A stretch of 64,000 bases of DNA, from NCBI RefSeq assembly GCF_019104745.1, contig NZ_JAHRWL010000002.1:248001-312000 (forward strand), in the 5' to 3' direction. The translations under genes and the position numbers were made by a program. Below are positions 36,968 through 45,614 of this stretch, one piece after another. The notes beneath the pieces are model-generated. The model had not been told where the DNA came from. It did no database searches and saw nothing but the letters and a program-made list of their open reading frames with translations. The DNA is from Thalassococcus arenae (GTDB lineage: Bacteria > Pseudomonadota > Alphaproteobacteria > Rhodobacterales > Rhodobacteraceae). The stretch's first letter is position 1. Each line of letters opens with the position of its first letter.

Positions 36968-37135
36968 TCAGGTGATGGACTTCTCGATCACGATCGTCGC
37001 GATCAACCCCATCAGGGAAAACGCGATTGCGTACACCGCGGCGTATTGCGCGATGTCCAGACGGTTGCCCTTGCGGCGCTTGGCGGTGAAACCGCCGATC
37101 AGGGCTCCCAGAATGGCCCCCGCGATAACGATCAT
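36968..37135 (-). CDS. 55-residue membrane protein
   Basis: Small protein with two hydrophobic stretches: residues 1-16 (MIVIAGAILGALIGGF) and 31-50 (YAAVYAIAFSLMGLIATIVI), separated by a basic turn TAKRRKGNR. The ATG at 37135 overlaps the stop of the DUF2927 gene (ATGA), and the same small partner order seems purposeful. An uncleaved inner-membrane hairpin protein is likely. It resembles nothing I can name; apolipoprotein-like roles cannot be judged. A 208-base gap without a recognisable gene separates it from the VWA gene. Confidence 0.7.
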   Translation of the reverse strand: MIVIAGAILGALIGGFTAKRRKGNRLDIAQYAAVYAIAFSLMGLIATIVIEKSIT

Positions 37136-38508
37136 AAGGCACCCTGTCGTTTCAGCGGGCTCAGCGCACCGATTTCGCGCATCTTGGCCCGCACCGCCCA
37201 ATCCGAGCCGAACCCGTACCGTGCCCAGCCCAGGCTGTCCAGACGCACCTCGCGACCTTCGGTGCCGCGTCCGGACAGGTCCAGCGCCTCGGCCCGCAGC
37301 AGCATCAGCGTCGCCAGTAGGGCGGCGTTTTCGTGCCGCGCCGCGATCTGAAGATGCGGGTTGATGATGGCCAGCGCGTCTTCGGCGCGCCCGTCGCTGA
37401 TCGCGTAGGCGCCCAGTTGCGACGCGACATAGGCACGGTGCAGCGCGGTCTGCGGGTCGGTGTCGAAAAACCGTTGCGCCATGGTGAATTGCTGTTCGGC
37501 AGCCTGCGCATCCGATCCTTGCAGGATGCGTCCCATGGCGTAGTGCGAGAACCCGCGGCGGTGATCGGCCCAGCCCAGCGACGTGGCAACCTGCAACGCT
37601 TCGGTCGCGGCCTGCCTGCGGGCGGCGGGATGGGCGCCCGGTCCAAGCGCTGTCTGGATCGCATCGATCCAGACCCGCGGCGTGCGCGACAGGCGGCGCG
37701 GCGCTACGCGATCCCCGCCCGGATTGACCCGAGACAGGATACCCGGCAGGCGGTTCGCGACTTCGGTGCGGGTCATGCCGCTGCGCAGAGCGGGATCGTA
37801 GTAGATGCGCAGGATCAGCATGTCGTACCCGGTCAGAACCGTGTGAACGTTGTCGTCGTTGAAGACGCTGTCGGGCAGGCGATACAGATCGTTCAGCGGG
37901 CCGATGGCCTGGGCCAGTTCCTCGTGCAGGCAGTCGCGCGCCTCTTGCGGCGAGACGTCGTTGGGCACGAAGATCGCCAACCGATCGCGGCGTTGCAGGC
38001 GCGACCAGTTCACCCGGGTGGACCGCCGCGCCTGGCGGTATTCCTGAAGGCTCGAGACGTTGGGCACGACGAAACAGGCGGCTTGCGGCAGGTGCTTGCG
38101 GATGTCGGCGCGGGACACGGCCTCGATCGTGATGTTGGCCGTGGGCGATTGCGCGATCCTGATGTCGATGCCCGCCTCGCGGCGCAGGCGGTGCACCAGG
38201 CGGTTCAGGTCGGACGCCAGCGAGGCGTTGGGCGCCCCGGTAACGCGCACGGCGATCGGGCCTTCGAAGCGCGTCAGCGCCGGCAGTTGCCGCCCCGATT
38301 CCAGCGCAAAGGACAAGTCCAGGAAATCGCGCGCGATGTCGGCGTTGGACGCAACCGGGGCGGACGGACGCGGCACGGCAAAGGTTTTCATCGGTGGCAG
38401 GCTGCTGTCGATCGATACCGAAGACGCGGCGCGCGTCGGCGTGTCGTCCGATGCGACCGGCATGCAGGCGCCAAGCGCGAGGCAAAGCGGAAGAAGAAGT
38501 TTGCGCAT
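37132..38508 (-). CDS. DUF2927-domain lipoprotein
   Basis: 458-residue secreted lipoprotein of unknown function. The N-terminus MRKLLLPLCLALGAC is a lipoprotein signal with lipobox LGAC (Cys15). A central DUF2927-like domain occupies about residues 50-265, including DFLDLSFALESGRQL, CFVVPN, DCLHEELAQAIGPLNDLYRL and the PDSVFNDDNVHT segment. The CLHEELAQ stretch is reminiscent of a metalloprotease HExxx motif (HEELAQ). A C-terminal helical region with TPR-like features (residues about 300-440) follows. It is translationally coupled to the 55-residue membrane protein. Confidence 0.75.
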   Translation of the reverse strand: MRKLLLPLCLALGACMPVASDDTPTRAASSVSIDSSLPPMKTFAVPRPSAPVASNADIARDFLDLSFALESGRQLPALTRFEGPIAVRVTGAPNASLASDLNRLVHRLRREAGIDIRIAQSPTANITIEAVSRADIRKHLPQAACFVVPNVSSLQEYRQARRSTRVNWSRLQRRDRLAIFVPNDVSPQEARDCLHEELAQAIGPLNDLYRLPDSVFNDDNVHTVLTGYDMLILRIYYDPALRSGMTRTEVANRLPGILSRVNPGGDRVAPRRLSRTPRVWIDAIQTALGPGAHPAARRQAATEALQVATSLGWADHRRGFSHYAMGRILQGSDAQAAEQQFTMAQRFFDTDPQTALHRAYVASQLGAYAISDGRAEDALAIINPHLQIAARHENAALLATLMLLRAEALDLSGRGTEGREVRLDSLGWARYGFGSDWAVRAKMREIGALSPLKRQGAL

Positions 38509-38981
38509 CACGATCCCCGGAACAAAATGGCCAGAAGACGGCCCGTATCCCGATCGCAAGAAGCAGGGGACGGGCGGTCGAGGGTTCCGGAAAGGCATGC
38601 GTCGCGCGCCGGGCAATCCGCGAAAGACGGTTGCACGGACGGTCGGCGGTCATGTCCCGCGAAAGGCACGCGGCACGGTTTCGGTTCGGTTCGGGACACG
38701 TTTGCTAAGCCTGCCTGCTTGTTCCGGATGCTCAAGACATCGGATGATTTTCTGTCCTCTGTGCGATGACTATAGGGCAAAAGCGGGGTTTCTGCACAGC
38801 CCTCGGGTGTGCGTGACCGGGCTTTTCCGCTTGTGTCCTGTGGGGCATGCCAAAGCCCTTGTTCTGCTGGTAAATTCCCGGTGCAAATCGGCAACAAGGC
38901 GGGCTTGCCCGCGCATCGTGCCGCCGCCAACAATGGCACGATTGCGGCGCAATTGTTTCCGTCTTGTCGCGTGACCTTGCG
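38509..38981. other. 473-base intergenic region without a recognised gene
   Basis: Lies upstream of the DUF2927 gene and downstream of the AEC gene, both on the minus strand. No open frame here has family features. It holds CGCATCGTGCC (38912-38922) facing GGCACGATTGCG (38935-38946), a strong inverted repeat, and next to it GCGGGCTTGCCCGC (38899-38912). These may end the AEC transcript. AAGCGG (38781-38786) and CCGCTT (38827-38832) also face each other around GCACA/TGTGC. The promoter of the DUF2927 gene must lie in the left part. Confidence 0.5.
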
Positions 38982-39884
38982 TCAGGCCAGCGCCGCGAGC
39001 GAAACGAGGGACAACAGGCTGGTCCAGACGATCACCGGCGCGATGGCGTCGGTGCGTACGCCGTACAGCAACGCCAGTGCAAAGGCCATGGCACCCGATG
39101 GTCCTGCCGCGGCCAGTTGGAACAACGCTTGCCAGTGTCCCGTCACGTCTGCGACGGACAGCGACATACCCACGAGAAGCGGAAACAACACGAGCTTGTA
39201 TGCCGAAATCGTCATCACCGGCAGGGTCGGTGTCAGCCGGTGACTTGACAGGATGACACCCAAGGCGAACAGCGTCAGCGGTGCCGCTGCGGCACCGGCA
39301 AAGTCCATCGCCGTCGCCAAGGGCAGTGGCAGCGACAACCCGAGTGCGTTCAGAAAAGCGCCGGCCGCGATGGCCACCAGCACCGGGTTGGTCACGACCC
39401 GGAGTGCCGCCGCGCGCCGGCCGGACCCGCGCCCGGTAATCAGCGCCGTCGACGCGATGAAGAAAGCGAAGGTGACCGAGGAATCCCAGGCCACGATAGC
39501 GGTGATCGGAACCGCCGCCGCTTCGCCATAGATCAGAAAAGAGATCGGCCAGATGTAGAGCAGCGTGTTGACGAAGACGACTGCCATCGCCAGCAACCAC
39601 GCTTCGGCGGTTTCGCGGCCCAGCAGGAATCGCGCGGTACCGAAGGCCAGCACGAAGGCAACTGCCTGGCTGCCGGCGTAAAGCGACAGGGTGCCCAGTT
39701 CGAACGCGGCAACATCCAGCCCGGCGATCAGCGGCAGGATCAGCGCGGGCTGCAGGATGAGAAAGGCCACGCGGTTCACTGCCGCGGCCTCGTCCCGGCT
39801 GATCGTGCCAAGCCGGCCCAGCACGAAACCGAGCGCCAGCATCGAAAAGACCGGCAGGATGTTATGGGTCAGAACAGTGAACAT
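38982..39884 (-). CDS. AEC-family transporter
   Basis: 300-residue auxin-efflux-carrier family membrane protein with about ten hydrophobic segments in two five-segment halves. Landmarks: ILPVFSMLALGFVLGRLG at the start, NRVAFLILQPALILPLIAG, and a second half with LVAIAAGAFLNALGLSLPLP and ALGVILSS. Family members export or import dicarboxylates and other organic acids. ATG 39884 begins MFTVLTHNILPVF. It diverges from the serine hydrolase gene across 162 bases. Substrate unknown. Confidence 0.85.
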   Translation of the reverse strand: MFTVLTHNILPVFSMLALGFVLGRLGTISRDEAAAVNRVAFLILQPALILPLIAGLDVAAFELGTLSLYAGSQAVAFVLAFGTARFLLGRETAEAWLLAMAVVFVNTLLYIWPISFLIYGEAAAVPITAIVAWDSSVTFAFFIASTALITGRGSGRRAAALRVVTNPVLVAIAAGAFLNALGLSLPLPLATAMDFAGAAAAPLTLFALGVILSSHRLTPTLPVMTISAYKLVLFPLLVGMSLSVADVTGHWQALFQLAAAGPSGAMAFALALLYGVRTDAIAPVIVWTSLLSLVSLAALA

Positions 39885-40046
39885 GGCGCCGCGGAGCTGT
39901 TTGCGCCGACAGAACACATCGTACGGGTGCGCGCAACAATCCGCCCGTTCGGCCGGATCGCGTAGATCGGCGGGACCGATCCGTGATACAACTGGTGATT
40001 GTTTGAAGCCAAGAATTCCCTGATCCGATCCTTTGGAGCCATTGCC

Positions 40047-41864
40047 ATGTCCTGTTTCCTTGCGACCGTGCGGACCTTGCGGTTTGTTGCGGCGGCGCTT
40101 GCCGCTTTCGTCCTGGTCGCGCCATCCATGTCCCACGCCATCGACCTGACCGGCGCCGATCTGTTGCGCTTCAAGTATTTCCTGCACGAACGCTTTGACG
40201 GGCGGACCAAGGGTTTTGCCTACACGCTGGTCAAGGGGCAGGTGACGCTGACCGACGGCGCGATGGGATGGGCGCAGGATCCGACCGATGGCAATGTTCG
40301 CATGAGCCCTGAAATTCCCAGCAATATCGGGTCGGTCAGCAAACTGGTCACGGGCGTCGCCTTGATGCACCTCCTGCGGGAACGCCCCGGAAACAACGGG
40401 ACGGTCAACCAGCAGTTGGATTTGCCGTTGGTCGATTTCCTGCCGCGCGACTGGCGGCAGCAATACGGCGCGGGGTTGCGCGGGCTGACGCTGAAACACC
40501 TGTTGCAGCACAAGAGCGGTCTGCTTGAGGAGGGCGACGAGGAAGACGGCTTCAAGGCGCTGCACTGGGCATTGCGGCAAGGCACGCAAAGGACGCCCGG
40601 CACCAGGCGCGACTACAACAACAACAACATCTCGGTCATGCGGTTCGTGATCCCGCGCATCGCCTATCCGAACGAGACCACCTTTCTGGACGACCTGCAT
40701 GCCGGCAAGCCGGAAAAGGCTTATTGGGATGCGCTGCTGCCGCAATACAACGCGCTCTACAAGCAATACATGACCGTGACCTTCTTCCCCGAGATCTTTT
40801 CCGGCACCGTTCCAGTCTGCAATCCGCATGACGAACTGGGTCCGCGCAGCTTTGCCAAGTCCTACGATCTGCCGCTGCCCGGGATCGAGGCCGACGAAGG
40901 CTATTTCCCGCGGCCGGATTTCTGCGCTCCGCAGGGCGGGTTCTATTTCTCGGCCGATCAGTTCGCACGGTTCGCCAAGGTGTTCGGTGACACCGACAAG
41001 CTGGTGGGCAACGGCATTCGAAACCGGATGATGCAGCCCGCCAACATCGATGACCGGCTGGTGTTCAACAACGTCATCACCGGCGATGATTTCATCGCTG
41101 AAACGGGCCGCGAGCATTGGGTGTATCACGGCGGCTCATTCAAGGGGTATGCCGCGGCCTTTGTCGCGCTGCCCGATGGCCATTTCGCCGCGGCCCTGGC
41201 AAACACGCAGACGATATCGTCGACCGATCTGGCCAGTGCGCTTTACTACGCCTTCGTCTACGCGGTGAAGGGTTTGCCGGCCGAACACCTGTCGGCCAAT
41301 GACCGCTATCACTTCGCCTATCGCGACGGGGTCTACGTGACCGCCGGAACCAGCGACAGTCATCGCAGTGAACGCAGTTTCTACCGTGCGACGCTGGGGC
41401 AGGGCCGATTGTGGGAACAGGTCTTCGATATCTCGGCCAACGACCGGATGCATTTCACCTGGTTCAAGGATGGCGGCGCGGTGCCCAGGCTGCGGGTGAT
41501 GGCGGGCAGCAGCACGGACCTGGACCGCAATCGCGACATCCTGACCAGTCGCTGGGACCCGAATTTCGCATCCACCCAGTTGATTTTCATCTCGTCGAAC
41601 GACGAGATGCATTTCGGCTGGTACCGGGCCAGCAATTTCCTATACGTCAGCGCGGGCCTGTCTCATGACATCGCCGGTCGCCGACGGGCGCAAGTCGTGA
41701 CATTGCCTGACGGCAAGGTGGCGGGTGACATCGTCGCCATCGTCAGCAACGACCGCCAGCATTTCGCCTATTACGACGATTGCACCTACAGCGCCGGTAG
41801 CAGCACCAACCTGACGCGCGACTTCACCGGCCGGCAATACGATTGCGACGATCTCGCGCGGTGA
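40047..41864 (+). CDS. Secreted S12-type serine hydrolase with four C-terminal NDxxHF repeats
   Basis: 605-residue protein. Residues 1-31 are a signal peptide ending SMSHA. A beta-lactamase/penicillin-binding-like domain follows, with SxxK as SVSK near residue 95, YNN (DYNNNN) near 189 and HGG (YHGGSF) near 361, all three S12 active-site motifs. From about residue 415 four degenerate units occur, starting near 415, 462, 515 and 565. Each has S-N-D-x2-H-F-x2-(Y/W) followed by a G-x-S turn, as in SANDRYHFAYRDG and SSNDEMHFGWYR. ATG 40047 has GGAG 9 bases upstream. Likely a periplasmic or secreted esterase/peptidase; the repeats may bind carbohydrate or cell wall, which is inference. Confidence 0.8.
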   Translation: MSCFLATVRTLRFVAAALAAFVLVAPSMSHAIDLTGADLLRFKYFLHERFDGRTKGFAYTLVKGQVTLTDGAMGWAQDPTDGNVRMSPEIPSNIGSVSKLVTGVALMHLLRERPGNNGTVNQQLDLPLVDFLPRDWRQQYGAGLRGLTLKHLLQHKSGLLEEGDEEDGFKALHWALRQGTQRTPGTRRDYNNNNISVMRFVIPRIAYPNETTFLDDLHAGKPEKAYWDALLPQYNALYKQYMTVTFFPEIFSGTVPVCNPHDELGPRSFAKSYDLPLPGIEADEGYFPRPDFCAPQGGFYFSADQFARFAKVFGDTDKLVGNGIRNRMMQPANIDDRLVFNNVITGDDFIAETGREHWVYHGGSFKGYAAAFVALPDGHFAAALANTQTISSTDLASALYYAFVYAVKGLPAEHLSANDRYHFAYRDGVYVTAGTSDSHRSERSFYRATLGQGRLWEQVFDISANDRMHFTWFKDGGAVPRLRVMAGSSTDLDRNRDILTSRWDPNFASTQLIFISSNDEMHFGWYRASNFLYVSAGLSHDIAGRRRAQVVTLPDGKVAGDIVAIVSNDRQHFAYYDDCTYSAGSSTNLTRDFTGRQYDCDDLAR

Positions 41865-41868
41865 CGCC

Positions 41869-42708
41869 TCAGCGCTCGCGACGCGCCATGAAGGCCAGGC
41901 GTTCGAACAGGTGCACGTCCTGTTCGTTCTTCAGCAGCGCGCCGTGCAGGCGGGGCAGGGCAGAGGCCGCGTCGCGTTTGAGATCCTCGGCGGTCAGGTC
42001 CTCGGCCAGCAGCAGCTTGAGCCAGTCGAGCACTTCCGAGGTCGATGGCTTCTTCTTCAACCCCGGCTGTTCGCGCAATTCGTAGAACTGGGTCAGCGCG
42101 GTGGTCAGCAGGCTGTCCTTGATGCCGGGGTGATGCACCTCGACGATGCGGCGCAGCGTGTCATGGTCCGGAAACTTGATGTAATGAAAGAAACAGCGAC
42201 GCAGGAAGGCGTCGGGCAGTTCCTTTTCGTTGTTCGAGGTGATGATGACGATGGGCCGGTGTTTGGCCCGAACCGTCTGGCCGGTCTCGTAGACGAAGAA
42301 CTCCATCCTGTCGAGTTCCTGCAGCAGGTCGTTGGGAAACTCGATATCGGCCTTGTCGATCTCGTCGATCAGCAGCACGACCTTGCCGTCGGCGTCGAAG
42401 GCCTGCCACAGCTTGCCGCGCTTGATGTAGTTCGCCACGTCGTTGACCCGCTCGTCGCCCAACTGGCTGTCGCGCAGACGCGAAACGGCATCGTATTCGT
42501 ACAGCCCCTGCTGTGCCTTGGTGGTCGACTTGATCGCCCATTCGATCATCGGCAGGCCAAGCGCCGCCGCCACCTGTCGGGCCAGTTCGGTCTTGCCGGT
42601 GCCCGGCTCGCCCTTGACCAGCAGCGGCCGTTCCAGCGTGATCGCGGCATTGACCGCCATCGTCAGATCGTCCGTCGAAACATAGTCCTGGGTGCCATCG
42701 AAACGCAT
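41869..42708 (-). CDS. MoxR-family AAA+ ATPase (CoxD-like)
   Basis: 279-residue chaperone-like ATPase. Walker A GEPGTGKTE, Walker B VLLIDEIDKAD, sensor IIITSNNEKELPDAFLRRC and the lid ending LFERLAFMARR are intact. The MRFDGTQDYVSTDDL start is usual for the CoxD-like branch, and ATG 42708 has GAGGA 9 bases upstream; a codon at 42726 has a weaker site. It converges on the serine hydrolase gene with a 4-base gap. Its partner is probably the VWA protein at 35575-36759. Together they insert or activate metal clusters in molybdenum hydroxylases in the known Cox system. Confidence 0.9.
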   Translation of the reverse strand: MRFDGTQDYVSTDDLTMAVNAAITLERPLLVKGEPGTGKTELARQVAAALGLPMIEWAIKSTTKAQQGLYEYDAVSRLRDSQLGDERVNDVANYIKRGKLWQAFDADGKVVLLIDEIDKADIEFPNDLLQELDRMEFFVYETGQTVRAKHRPIVIITSNNEKELPDAFLRRCFFHYIKFPDHDTLRRIVEVHHPGIKDSLLTTALTQFYELREQPGLKKKPSTSEVLDWLKLLLAEDLTAEDLKRDAASALPRLHGALLKNEQDVHLFERLAFMARRER

Positions 42709-42908
42709 CGCGCCGGTCCTCGTCATCCTGGTTCGTTCTTGCGGGGTAGACGCCGGCGTCCGGCAATGCAAGCGGTCGTCCCGTGCGTCAAATTTCCCGT
42801 GATTGGCTAGTGACATCCCCCGGCCCTTGCGATAGAGGCTGCGCGCAGGGGTGCCGGATATCTGGGGAATTGCTTATGGCAGGTATTGGCGTGAAAAAGG
42901 GAACCAAC

Positions 42909-43331
42909 ATGAAACCCGAGTCGTTTCTTCCCGAAGACTATCAGCCAGCCGAAGACGAACCATTCATGAATGAGCGGCAGGTGGAATACTTCCGCCGCAA
43001 GCTCTTGGCCTGGAAGGCGGAAATCCTCGAGGACAACCGCGAAACGATCGAGGGCCTGCAGGAGGGAGCACGGAACATTCCCGACGTCACCGACCGCGCG
43101 AGCGAGGAAACCGACCGCGCGATCGAACTGCGAACCCGCGACCGGCAGCGCAAGCTGGTCTCGAAGATCGACGCGGCGCTGCGGCGGATCGACGAAGGCG
43201 AATACGGGTATTGCGAAGTGACCGGGGAACCGATCAGCCTCAAGCGGCTGGATGCCCGCCCGATCGCGACGATGAGCCTCGAGGCGCAAGAACGACACGA
43301 GCGCCGCGAAAAGGTCCATCGCGACGACTGA
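42909..43331 (+). CDS. dksA: RNA polymerase-binding protein DksA, single-cysteine type
   Basis: 140-residue secondary-channel regulator of RNA polymerase, acting with ppGpp. The coiled-coil has the tip sequence RNIPDVTDRASEETDRAIE, with conserved D-x-x-D-x-A. The zinc-finger region reads EYGYCEVTGEPISLKRLDARPIAT, keeping only the first of four cysteines, as in the alphaproteobacterial zinc-independent form. ATG 42909 has AAGGGA 6 bases upstream; ATG 42876 (11 residues longer) has GGGGA. Homologues begin MKxExFLPEDY, so the shorter start was chosen. Followed by a strong terminator. Confidence 0.93.
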   Translation: MKPESFLPEDYQPAEDEPFMNERQVEYFRRKLLAWKAEILEDNRETIEGLQEGARNIPDVTDRASEETDRAIELRTRDRQRKLVSKIDAALRRIDEGEYGYCEVTGEPISLKRLDARPIATMSLEAQERHERREKVHRDD

Positions 43332-43356
43332 CCGGCGCGCAGGCTGGAACGGATCG

Positions 43357-43387
43357 AACGCCGGGGCCCACGCTCCGGCGTTTTTTG
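43357..43387 (+). terminator. Intrinsic terminator of dksA
   Basis: AACGCCGGG (43357-43365) and TCCGGCGTT (43374-43382) form a 9-pair stem (one G-T) around CCCACG, followed by TTTTTT. It lies 26 bases after the dksA stop and 14 bases before the next start codon, so the flavin monooxygenase gene needs its own promoter or read-through. Confidence 0.85.
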
Positions 43388-43400
43388 TCTGGAGAATGCG

Positions 43401-44576
43401 ATGGCCCTCGCGGGACGCAACATCACGGTGATCGGCGGTGGTATCGGCGGGCTGGCCGCCGCGCTGGCGCTGCGGCAGCGCGACGCTCGGGTCACGGTCC
43501 TGGAGCAGGCCGAGGCCCTGCGCGAGGTCGGCGCCGGCATCCAGGTCAGCCCCAACGGGCTGCGGGTGATCGAAGCCCTGGGCCTTGCCGATGCGCTTGC
43601 AGACTGCTCGCCGCGCGGGCAGGCGGTGTCGTTGCGGGATTTTCGGCGGGGCCACGAAGTGCTGCGGCTCGATCTGCGCCGGTTGCCCGATGGGCAGGCC
43701 TACCGTTTCGTCCACCGCGCCGATCTGCTGGCCCTTCTGGCCGAAGCGGTGCGCGCGGAAGGCGTGCAGGTCCGGTTGCTGCAAAAGGTGCAGACCGTGG
43801 TTCCCGGGGACAAGCCGTATGTGCAGATGGCCAATGGCGATCTCTGCGACGGCGATCTGGTGATCGGCGCCGATGGTCTGCATTCGGTGCTGCGCCCGGT
43901 TCTCAACGGCACCGTGGCGCCTTTTTTCACCGGTCAGGTCGCCTGGCGCGCCGTGGTTCCCAACGATGCGGGCCTCGGCGCCGAGGCGCAGGTTTACATG
44001 GGGCCGGGGCGGCACCTGGTCTGCTATCCGCTGCGCGACGGGTCGGTCGTCAATCTCGTGGCGGTCGAAGAGCGCCGGGGCTGGCAAGCGGAAAGCTGGA
44101 GCCAGACCGACGACCCGGCAAATCTGCGCGCGGCTTTCGCCGGTTTCGGAGGCATCGTCCCGGCATTGCTGGACGCGGCCGAGGCACCGGGCCTTTGGGG
44201 CCTGTTCCGCCACCCGGTGGCGAAGGTCTGGCATGGACCGGGCGTGGCGCTGTTGGGCGATGCCGCGCATCCGACGCTGCCGTTCATGGCGCAGGGTGCG
44301 AACATGGCGCTTGAAGACGCCTGGGTTCTGGCCGACGCGCTGGACCGGGCCGACACAATACGGGACGGGCTGATCGCCTACCAGGCGCGTCGGCGCGACC
44401 GGGTGGTGCGGGTGATCGAGGCGGCCAATGGCAATGCCTGGAAATATCACCTGCGCAACCCGGTGGTCCGCGCCGCGGCGCATCTTGGGCTGGGCCTCGC
44501 GGGACGGCTGGCGCCCGACCGGATGCTGGGCCAGTTCGACTGGCTCTACGGGCACGACGTCACCTCCGCAACCTGA
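43401..44576 (+). CDS. FAD-dependent aromatic-ring monooxygenase-like
   Basis: 391-residue group A flavoprotein monooxygenase, similar to salicylate or 3-hydroxybenzoate 6-hydroxylases. It has VIGGGIGGLAAALALRQR (FAD ADP motif), the DG fingerprint region DLVIGADGLHSVLRP and GD motif VALLGDAAHPTLPFMAQGA. The substrate is not deducible; kynurenine or urate-like compounds are other options. ATG 43401 has TGGAGAATGCG upstream. It lies between dksA and xdhC, 69 bases before xdhC, on the same strand. With no aromatic-pathway neighbours, the function is uncertain. Confidence 0.82.
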   Translation: MALAGRNITVIGGGIGGLAAALALRQRDARVTVLEQAEALREVGAGIQVSPNGLRVIEALGLADALADCSPRGQAVSLRDFRRGHEVLRLDLRRLPDGQAYRFVHRADLLALLAEAVRAEGVQVRLLQKVQTVVPGDKPYVQMANGDLCDGDLVIGADGLHSVLRPVLNGTVAPFFTGQVAWRAVVPNDAGLGAEAQVYMGPGRHLVCYPLRDGSVVNLVAVEERRGWQAESWSQTDDPANLRAAFAGFGGIVPALLDAAEAPGLWGLFRHPVAKVWHGPGVALLGDAAHPTLPFMAQGANMALEDAWVLADALDRADTIRDGLIAYQARRRDRVVRVIEAANGNAWKYHLRNPVVRAAAHLGLGLAGRLAPDRMLGQFDWLYGHDVTSAT

Positions 44577-44645
44577 CCGGGCACGACCAACGAAGGGGGC
44601 GACAGTCCCGCGCGTCGTGATAGAACGAACCGGGGAGGCCTGGAC

Positions 44646-45614
44646 ATGGACACATTCGATGCGATTCCGGAAACCGCCCTGCGCTGGCATCGCGACGGCG
44701 ACGGCGCAGCGCTGGCCACGGTGATCGAAACCTGGGGTTCGGCACCGCGACGCGTCGGCGCGCAACTGGCGATCTCGGGGCAGGGCACGATCGAGGGCTC
44801 GGTCTCGGGCGGTTGTGTCGAGGGCGCGGTGATCGTCGAGGCGCTGGAAGCGCTCGAAACAGGCGAAGCGCGCGAACTGGAATTCGGGGTCAGCGACGAC
44901 GATGCCTTCGCGGTCGGCTTGGCCTGCGGCGGCACGATCCGTGTGCTGGTGGAACCGGTCGGTTCGGTCCTGCCGGAACCGATGCTGGCCGACCTGGTCG
45001 CGGCCCGTGCGGCCCGCAAACCGGCGGCCTATGTCGTCGATCTTGACAAGGGCAAGCGGCGGCTGGATTTCACCGGGCACGAGACGCGTTTCCGCATGGA
45101 CCGTTCGGGTTTCGAGGACGACAGCCGAACCTTCGTCGCCATCCACAACCCGCCGCTGCGGCTGATCGTGGTGGGCGCGGTGCATATCGCCCAGGCTTTG
45201 GTGCCGATGGCGCGTATCGCGGGCTATGATCCGGTGATCGTCGATCCGCGCGAAGCCTTTGGTTCGGCGGCGCGCTTTCCCGGCGAACGCATCCTGCACG
45301 ACTGGCCGGACGAGGCGGTGGCGCAGTTGGGGCTGGACGCGCGCACGGCGCTGGTGCTGCTGACCCACGATCCCAAGCTGGACGATCCCGCGCTCGAGGC
45401 GGCGCTGCGGTCGGGCGTGTTCTACATCGGTGCGCTCGGCTCGACCCGCACCCATGCCAAACGCGTCGAGCGGCTGGCTCAGGCCGGGTTCACCGCGGAC
45501 GAGATCGCGCAGATCCACGGACCGATCGGCCTGGATATCGGCGCCGCCGGCCCGGCCGAAATCGCGGTGTCGATCCTCGCAGAAATGACCCGGGTTCTGA
45601 GGAAGGGCGCATGA
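44646..45614 (+). CDS. xdhC: XdhC/CoxF-family molybdenum-cofactor insertion protein
   Basis: 322-residue protein that binds and inserts molybdenum cofactor into xanthine/CO-dehydrogenase-type enzymes. An N-terminal XdhC domain (GGCVEGAVIVEALEAL; LACGGTIRVLVEP, containing a conserved Cys) and a C-terminal Rossmann domain (VVGAVHIAQALVPMA; IGALGSTRTHAKRVERL) are present. The whole layout matches CoxI/XdhC fusions. ATG 45611 of the next gene overlaps its stop (ATGA). No CoxMSL or XdhAB subunits lie nearby, so it serves an enzyme encoded elsewhere. Confidence 0.88.
   Translation: MDTFDAIPETALRWHRDGDGAALATVIETWGSAPRRVGAQLAISGQGTIEGSVSGGCVEGAVIVEALEALETGEARELEFGVSDDDAFAVGLACGGTIRVLVEPVGSVLPEPMLADLVAARAARKPAAYVVDLDKGKRRLDFTGHETRFRMDRSGFEDDSRTFVAIHNPPLRLIVVGAVHIAQALVPMARIAGYDPVIVDPREAFGSAARFPGERILHDWPDEAVAQLGLDARTALVLLTHDPKLDDPALEAALRSGVFYIGALGSTRTHAKRVERLAQAGFTADEIAQIHGPIGLDIGAAGPAEIAVSILAEMTRVLRKGA

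Noticed and set aside
38770-39600. A 276-codon frame overlapping the AEC gene
   Set aside because: It is an out-of-frame reading of the AEC gene on the same strand with Arg-rich composition; the AEC reading has clear membrane segments and family motifs.
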